A stretch of DNA of 9,978 nt from Alphaproteobacteria bacterium (lineage in GTDB: Bacteria > Pseudomonadota > Alphaproteobacteria > RF32 > CAG-239). Positions 6,180-9,978 of this stretch are shown in pieces. The number at the start of each line of letters is the position of its first letter. Position 1 is the first letter of the stretch. The stretch is from contig JAFYRQ010000030.1 of assembly GCA_017546885.1 (NCBI GenBank), positions 1-9,978 of the forward strand, read 5' to 3'. The position numbers were made by a program, and so were the translations under genes. The notes beneath the pieces are model-generated. The model was not told the origin of the DNA and did not search any database. It saw only the letters and a program-made list of their open reading frames with translations.

Positions 6180-6761
6180 ATGGCAAATACAACTAAAAAA
6201 AGAAAAAATGAACACAAAATGTCAAAAGTTGTAAGAAGTAAAAAATATTTTTCTCCTCAACGAGAGGGAAAAGAATGTAAATGTGATTTTCCCGGGTGTG
6301 AAAAAGCCGGAGAGTTTCGTGCGCCTAAAGACAGATCTTTAAAAGAATATTATTGGTTCTGTTTGGAGCACGTTCAGGCATATAATTCAAAGTGGAATTA
6401 TTATGACGGAGAATTTGAGGAAGAAGAAAAATCGGAAAAACCTCACATGCACTTTAAGGGCTATCGTTCAAAAGTGAACTATCAGTTCGGCTATAAAATT
6501 AAAGATGATTTCGAATTTTTCGGTAAATATGCTAAAAATTTTTCTTCCCGAAACGAGGTTTATTATAACGAAAAAGAAATGAAATTCCTCGAAATAATGG
6601 AGCTTGAAGGACAAGAAGTTTCGGTTCAGCTACTAAAAAAACAATACAAAAAATTGGTGAAAAAATATCATCCGGACTTGCATCGTGGCGACAAAGAGGC
6701 AGAAGAAAAATTTAAGCAGTTAACGATTGCGTATCAAGCGCTGTTAGAAAAGTTTTCCTAA
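6180..6761 (+). CDS. J-domain protein with N-terminal Cys/His (zinc-ribbon-like) block
   Basis: The 193-residue protein carries a C-terminal J domain (about 134-193): [20 protein letters not shown] contains the essential HPD (164-166) that stimulates DnaK ATPase, followed by [17 protein letters not shown]. The N-terminal part is basic and then has CDFPGC (35-40), [10 protein letters not shown] (43-52) and [17 protein letters not shown] (59-75). Cys35, Cys40, Cys61 and His64 could bind a metal. This N-terminal signature recurs in alphaproteobacterial J proteins of unassigned role; it is not DnaJ itself, since the G/F and four-repeat zinc domains are absent. The likely role is a specialised DnaK co-chaperone. 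The start is uncertain: AGGA lies 14 bases before ATG 6180, and a second in-frame ATG is at codon 14. Its stop overlaps the stop of the convergent smr gene. Confidence 0.88.
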   Translation: MANTTKKRKNEHKMSKVVRSKKYFSPQREGKECKCDFPGCEKAGEFRAPKDRSLKEYYWFCLEHVQAYNSKWNYYDGEFEEEEKSEKPHMHFKGYRSKVNYQFGYKIKDDFEFFGKYAKNFSSRNEVYYNEKEMKFLEIMELEGQEVSVQLLKKQYKKLVKKYHPDLHRGDKEAEEKFKQLTIAYQALLEKFS

Positions 6762-7282
6762 TTTCTGTGCCTTCTTAACAAAATTTGAATTACACCGCTT
6801 CCCCCATCTTTCGGAGCGGGGTGGGTGATGGATAAAATAAGCGGACGAACTTCCGGCAAATTTAACCATTGCGGTACTCGATCTTTCAAAACACCTCTCG
6901 TGCAGAATATGTCCGATTCTTCCGTAACATGCAATCCTTTACCGGTAATAATTGCAATACATCTGTATTGTTTCAGATAAGAGTTTTTTACAAAATTTAT
7001 TACCTTGTCAAAAGCATTGTTTTCTGTGCAACCGTGCAAGTCTAATTCTGCCTCGATTCTAAATTCTCCTTTACGGAATTTTTTTGCCGTATTGGCATCA
7101 ATGTTATCGGTATTTCCAAATTGCAAGTCATCAAGTTTACTTCCGCTATACACTGTGTTAGCGGTAATTTTTGGTGTAACTTTTAATTCTTTTTTCGGTT
7201 TAGAGGTTTCTCTGTCGGTCTTTTTTAACGGAACAATATCTTTTACAGCCTCTTTCCACCAAGATTCGTCTTCATTGTTCAT
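6758..7282 (-). CDS. Smr-domain protein (MutS2 C-terminal type)
   Basis: The 174-residue product has a charged, lysine-rich N-terminal half without a recognised domain (about 1-70), then an Smr domain: [21 protein letters not shown] (78-98, with LDLHG at 80-84), IITGKG (111-116) and [12 protein letters not shown] (160-171). Smr domains are nicking endonucleases or RNA/DNA-binding modules; standalone alphaproteobacterial members have no settled function. ATG 7282 has AAGGA 7 bases upstream and overlaps the end of mltA by 11 bases, so it is the distal gene of the tim44-mltA-smr operon and probably coupled in translation. Its TAG (6760-6758) overlaps the TAA of the convergent J-domain gene. Confidence 0.92.
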   Translation of the reverse strand: MNNEDESWWKEAVKDIVPLKKTDRETSKPKKELKVTPKITANTVYSGSKLDDLQFGNTDNIDANTAKKFRKGEFRIEAELDLHGCTENNAFDKVINFVKNSYLKQYRCIAIITGKGLHVTEESDIFCTRGVLKDRVPQWLNLPEVRPLILSITHPAPKDGGSGVIQILLRRHRN

Positions 7283-8438
7283 AGGAGTTTCCTTTAGGCA
7301 GAAAAATATAATAGATTCCCTTAGAATTCATGCTCCCGGCTTTTGCCAAAACATCATCATCACCGCTTCCCCAAAAATAATCGCCACGAACAATACCCTT
7401 TATTGCACTTCCGACATCTTGAGCGGCAACCAGTTTGTTAATTTGATTTTTTTCGGCATCGTTTGTAGCAATCCATAAAAGGCTTCCCAGGGGTACAATG
7501 CTTTTATCAACGGCTAAACACCTTCCGGCTTGCAATGGTACTCCAAAGGCACCTAAAGGTCCGGATTCGTTAATTATTTTATGGAAAATATAACGACGAT
7601 TCATTTGCATGAATTTTTCGCCTTCTTCCGGATTTTCGTTAAGCCATTTTTTTATCTCAATCATATTGATTTTTTCGGGGGGCAATACTTTGTTGTCCAA
7701 CAAAATTCTGCCGATTCCCTTAAACGGAAGACCATTATTTGCGGCATATCCTACACGTACTTTTTCTCCGTTGTCCATATAAGCAACAGCCGAGCCTTGA
7801 ATCTGCATAATATGAATATCAACTAAACTGTCTGCCCACATCAAAACAGGAGCACCGATATTTTGTGTTTCAATCGTTTTTCTGTCATGATAAGGCACCA
7901 TTTTTTGATCAGACACCATACCGAAAAACTTTTTATTCGGTAATAATTCGTCAAAATCTTGTAAATTGATTTCAATCAAATCTTTCGGTTTTCCGTAAAC
8001 GGGGTATTTGTAGGTCTCATTTTTTTGAAAAGAGGCGTTTATTCTCGATTCGTAATAAGAAGTAAATTTACCTTCCGGATTCCCGCTATCGGTCACCAAA
8101 TACGGCTCAAAATTATTTTCGATAAAAGTTTTGAAAGCATCATTGGCCTTCAGATTTTGTTTTTCAAATTCTTTGCATATTTGTTTATACGATTCGGTTT
8201 TTATTTTTATCTCACTGTTACCGAGCCACTCACTTTTCAATTTTAGGATTCTTTTACAGTTATTTGTAAAAACAGGAATAAATTCCGCAAAATCATCTTC
8301 ATTCCATCCGACAATCTGGCTAAAAGAAGATGGTAACAATTCAACTTTTGAAACTACCGTTTCTTCCTGCTTTTCCTCTTTTTTTTGAGGGCAGGCGGAA
8401 AGAAAAATTACCAACAATAAAATCAGAATTTTTTTCAT
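7272..8438 (-). CDS. mltA: MltA-family lytic transglycosylase lipoprotein
   Basis: MltA cleaves the MurNAc-GlcNAc bond of peptidoglycan, forming 1,6-anhydro ends. From ATG 8438 the product has 388 residues. It starts with a lipoprotein signal ILILLLVIFLSAC whose lipobox LSAC predicts lipidation at Cys16. Pro follows Cys, with no Asp at +2, which suggests outer-membrane sorting. The MltA domain runs from about 115: FTSYYES (125-131, family usually TGYYEP), IQGSA (213-217) and PLGAFGVPLQAGRCLAVD. The C-terminal 3D domain has AAQDVGSAIKGIVRGDYFWGSG (338-359); Asp341 aligns with the catalytic aspartate of E. coli MltA (usual form QDTGGAIKG). The frame also extends to TTG 8462, but ATG 8438 begins the signal peptide and overlaps the tim44 stop as ATGA, showing translational coupling. 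No clear ribosome site precedes it. Confidence 0.95.
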   Translation of the reverse strand: MKKILILLLVIFLSACPQKKEEKQEETVVSKVELLPSSFSQIVGWNEDDFAEFIPVFTNNCKRILKLKSEWLGNSEIKIKTESYKQICKEFEKQNLKANDAFKTFIENNFEPYLVTDSGNPEGKFTSYYESRINASFQKNETYKYPVYGKPKDLIEINLQDFDELLPNKKFFGMVSDQKMVPYHDRKTIETQNIGAPVLMWADSLVDIHIMQIQGSAVAYMDNGEKVRVGYAANNGLPFKGIGRILLDNKVLPPEKINMIEIKKWLNENPEEGEKFMQMNRRYIFHKIINESGPLGAFGVPLQAGRCLAVDKSIVPLGSLLWIATNDAEKNQINKLVAAQDVGSAIKGIVRGDYFWGSGDDDVLAKAGSMNSKGIYYIFLPKGNSYEQ

Positions 8439-9082
8439 TTTTTTGTAGATACCAACGTCCAATTCGGTGTTGTTGAATTTATATTACGTTCAAAGGTCCA
8501 AATATCGGTAATTGTCTGAATAAAGTTTTCATCGCCTTCAATGATATTTCCTTCAGCATTACGCAAAACGTTTGCTTGTTCGCTGACAAATCTGACCGTA
8601 ATTTTAGCCTTGTTATTTTTATCAATTTTTGCGCTGACAATTTCAACGGAATTAAAACCGATGAAATCTGTTTCCGCGGTAATACCTTCTTCTTTGCGTT
8701 GGTTGATAATATCCTCAAATTTCTTGAACAGAGTTTTTCCGATTAATGCTTTCAATACATCAATTTCACCTTTGGCAAAAGATGTAACAATCATTTCAAA
8801 AGCTCTTTGAGCACCGCTTAAAAAGGTTGTGCGATTGAAGGTAGGTATTTGTTGTAAAACGGCTTCTGTTTCGTTTAATTCCTTCGCTTCCGGTTTTAAT
8901 TCTCCACCGTCAACCACTACCGGTTTTTTCATGGTTTCTTTCATCAGAATATCAAAAATTTTAGCAGCACTTTCTTGACTGATGGGCGTTGCGGTTTTTT
9001 CAGGTCTGGTACCGAGCAAGCCTCTTAATTTTTGAAAAATCACAACCACAACAAGAATTAAAATCAAAATATCAAAAGCCAT
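8435..9082 (-). CDS. Tim44-like domain membrane protein
   Basis: The 215-residue protein begins with a membrane segment AFDILILILVVVVIF (2-16) and a basic stop KLRGLLGTR, predicting an N-terminal anchor. A variable linker (about 25-78) follows, then a Tim44-like domain (about 82-213): GAQRAFEMIVTSFAKGEIDVL, IGKTLFKKFEDII and the typical ending DIWTFERNINSTTPNWTLV. In mitochondria Tim44 tethers Hsp70 to the import channel. Alphaproteobacterial homologues are membrane-bound, and their bacterial role is not settled by the sequence. ATG 9082 has GAGG 5 bases upstream. It is the first gene of the operon with mltA and smr, with an ATGA stop/start overlap, and it is divergent from secB. This context suggests an envelope or protein-transport role. 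Confidence 0.93.
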   Translation of the reverse strand: MAFDILILILVVVVIFQKLRGLLGTRPEKTATPISQESAAKIFDILMKETMKKPVVVDGGELKPEAKELNETEAVLQQIPTFNRTTFLSGAQRAFEMIVTSFAKGEIDVLKALIGKTLFKKFEDIINQRKEEGITAETDFIGFNSVEIVSAKIDKNNKAKITVRFVSEQANVLRNAEGNIIEGDENFIQTITDIWTFERNINSTTPNWTLVSTKK

Positions 9083-9116
9083 TTTTCCCTCTATCTTTTA
9101 TAAATATATTAACATT

Positions 9117-9144
9117 AATATAGCTAAAATGTTGATATTATCAA
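9117..9144 (-). promoter_or_regulatory. Candidate tim44-mltA-smr promoter overlapped by two palindromes
   Basis: Minus-strand TTGATA (9144-9139, 5 of 6), a 16-base spacer and TATATT (9122-9117, 5 of 6) predict a start near 9110, about 28 bases before ATG 9082. The -35 lies within a perfect palindrome, GTTGATA-T-TATCAAC (9131-9145). The -10 lies within a second one, TATATTAA-CA-TTAATATA (9105-9122). They could be operator sites or chance in AT-rich DNA. Confidence 0.5.
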
Positions 9145-9153
9145 CCTAATTAT

Positions 9154-9180
9154 TTGACCTGTAAAAATATTTATTATAGT
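9154..9180 (+). promoter_or_regulatory. Candidate secB promoter
   Basis: TTGACC (9154-9159, 5 of 6) and TATAGT (9175-9180, 5 of 6) are separated by 15 bases, slightly short of the optimum. The expected start is near 9187, about 30 bases before the secB ATG. It lies beside, but not on, the palindromes over the divergent tim44 promoter. Confidence 0.4.
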
Positions 9181-9216
9181 TTATATTAGAATTAAAAATA
9201 TTTAAGGAGAACATAA

Positions 9217-9669
9217 ATGGACGAACAGTCTCAAAGTGCAGCATTAACAATTCACGGACAATTTATTAAAGATTTGTCTCTAGAAATTCCTCATGCACCG
9301 GAAATTTTCAGCGAAATCAAATCAGCTCCGAAAATGGATGTTCATGTGGATGTAAAATCTGAGCCGAAAGGCAACGGAATGTTCACATCACAATTAGATA
9401 TTTCCATGACCGGAAAAGTTGAAGACAAAACATTGTTTGTATTAGAATTGTCTTATATGGCTTTTGCCGAAGTCAAAGTTCCGGAAGAGCATTTGGAACC
9501 GATTTTGATGGTTGAACTTCCGAGACTTATTTTCCCGTTTGCTCGCAATGTAATTACACATTGTTTAACCGAAGGCGGTTTACCGCCGTTTATGCTTAAT
9601 CCTATTGATTTCGGAGCATTATATATGGCTCGCAAACAAGCTATGGCAAACAAAGAAAAATCTAACTAG
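9217..9669 (+). CDS. secB: Protein-export chaperone SecB
   Basis: SecB is a tetrameric cytoplasmic chaperone that keeps preproteins unfolded and delivers them to SecA. The 150-residue product has the usual family layout: HGQFIKDLSLEIPHAPEIF near the N-terminus, the central beta-sheet stretch LELSYMAFAEV, and the conserved ELPRLIFPFARNVI...TEGGLPPFMLNPIDFGALY (about 104-136), followed by a polar tail. ATG 9217 has the best ribosome site in the window, AAGGAG, 7 bases upstream. A strong terminator follows at once, so it is probably a single-gene transcript. It is divergent from the Tim44-like gene, an arrangement seen in other alphaproteobacteria, to my knowledge. No residues look abnormal. Confidence 0.97.
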   Translation: MDEQSQSAALTIHGQFIKDLSLEIPHAPEIFSEIKSAPKMDVHVDVKSEPKGNGMFTSQLDISMTGKVEDKTLFVLELSYMAFAEVKVPEEHLEPILMVELPRLIFPFARNVITHCLTEGGLPPFMLNPIDFGALYMARKQAMANKEKSN

Positions 9670-9683
9670 AAAGCCTTTACGAT

Positions 9684-9715
9684 AAAGCCTCTCACTTGAG
9701 AGGCTTTAGTTTTTT
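9684..9715 (+). terminator. Rho-independent terminator of secB
   Basis: Perfect 10-bp stem AAAGCCTCTC (9684-9693) / GAGAGGCTTT (9698-9707) with loop ACTT, then AG and six T (9710-9715). It starts 14 bases after the secB stop. No T run follows on the opposite strand, so it should act mainly on secB rather than on the convergent ABC gene. Confidence 0.92.
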
Positions 9716-9716
9716 A

Positions 9717-9978
9717 TTAATTTCCCATAAATCCGTCAACTTGCATTTTGTATAACTTTGCATAAAGTCCGTTTTTTTGCAATAGTTCTTCATGACTACC
9801 TTTTTCGACAATTTTTCCTTTGTCAAACACTAAAATTCTATCCATTTCTCGCAAAGTTGAAAGGCGGTGATCAATAGCTAAAACAGTTTTCCCTTTCATC
9901 AAATTTTTCAAAGACTGTTGAATATGTGTTTCGCTTTGACTGTCTAGAGCGGAAGTTGCTTCATCAAATATTAAAATC
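9717..9978 (-). CDS. ABC exporter ATP-binding subunit (C-terminal 86 residues; N-terminus outside window)
   Basis: The minus-strand frame is open through the right edge. It begins in Walker B and the D-loop, [13 protein letters not shown], followed by [10 protein letters not shown]. It continues with [13 protein letters not shown], containing the H-loop histidine (family usually AHRLST; here Asp precedes His), then [19 protein letters not shown] and [10 protein letters not shown], and ends DGFMGN. This matches the end of the nucleotide-binding domain of the fused permease-ATPase exporters (MsbA/ATM1/LapB-like type B exporters). The short tail leaves no room for another domain after the ATPase. 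The membrane domain, Walker A and signature motif lie outside the window, so the substrate cannot be judged. The shorter reading from TTG 9911 would split Walker B from the rest and is not a real start. It converges on secB. Confidence 0.93.
   Translation of the reverse strand, partial: ILIFDEATSALDSQSETHIQQSLKNLMKGKTVLAIDHRLSTLREMDRILVFDKGKIVEKGSHEELLQKNGLYAKLYKMQVDGFMGN

Noticed and set aside
6793..6832. A GC-rich hairpin (CCGCTTCC ... GGAGCGG) downstream of the J-domain gene as its terminator
   Set aside because: No T run follows on the plus strand; the bases encode the conserved DGGSGV segment of the Smr domain, which explains the composition.
7005..7478. A 157-codon plus-strand open frame across the mltA/smr junction
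   Set aside because: It lies entirely antisense to two well-supported genes, has no family motif and reads as low-complexity hydrophobic sequence.
9717..9911. A separate 64-residue protein
   Set aside because: The frame is open upstream to the window edge and encodes Walker B and the D-loop there, so this is the end of a larger ABC exporter gene.

Overview
The window is a compact, AT-rich, protein-dense stretch (roughly 35-40% G+C by eye) from a low-GC alphaproteobacterium. Three things point there: the order rpsT-dnaA-dnaN-recF beside a crotonase/mutM block; a divergent secB next to a Tim44-like gene, an MltA-type transglycosylase and an Smr-domain gene; and two small proteins of types typical of that class (an RHH_4-like ribbon-helix-helix protein, and a J-domain protein with an N-terminal CDxPGC...GExRAP block). 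I cannot fix the genus. No tRNA, rRNA, IS element, prophage, CRISPR array or large repeat is visible, and no gene-free stretch exceeds 300 bases (the longest is about 250, between dnaA and rpsT).

Layout. Bases 1-3686 hold the replication block, all on the minus strand: rpsT, then dnaA, then dnaN, then recF (cut by the left edge). dnaA stands alone between two hairpin terminators. dnaN and recF are one base apart and look co-transcribed from a promoter between dnaA and dnaN. Bases 3794-5756 hold a minus-strand operon: mutM (DNA glycosylase), a small predicted secreted protein, and an enoyl-CoA hydratase-family gene. No terminator separates it from rpsT, which has its own strong promoter. Bases 5812-6761 hold a divergent pair, a small ribbon-helix-helix protein (minus) and a J-domain protein (plus). 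Bases 6758-9082 hold a minus-strand operon with overlapping genes: tim44-like, mltA and smr. The smr and J-domain genes converge with overlapping stop codons. Bases 9217-9978 hold secB (plus) with a clean terminator, then the C-terminal end of an ABC exporter subunit (minus, cut by the right edge).

How the genes fit together. The left half serves replication initiation, processivity and DNA repair (dnaA, dnaN, recF, mutM). The right half serves the envelope and protein export (secB, Tim44-like membrane protein, lytic transglycosylase lipoprotein, ABC exporter). Several start codons are revised here from the longest open frame: dnaA (ATG 3174), mutM (GTG 5756, needed for its catalytic proline), mltA (ATG 8438) and the small secreted protein (ATG 4909); recF starts at TTG 468.

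These are mostly conserved housekeeping genes and I see no new multi-gene system. The points most worth a second look are a MutM zinc finger that lacks its fourth cysteine, a Glu-to-Asp change in the crotonase, operator-like palindromes over the tim44 promoter, the RHH/J-domain divergent pair, and the GANTC pair upstream of dnaA.
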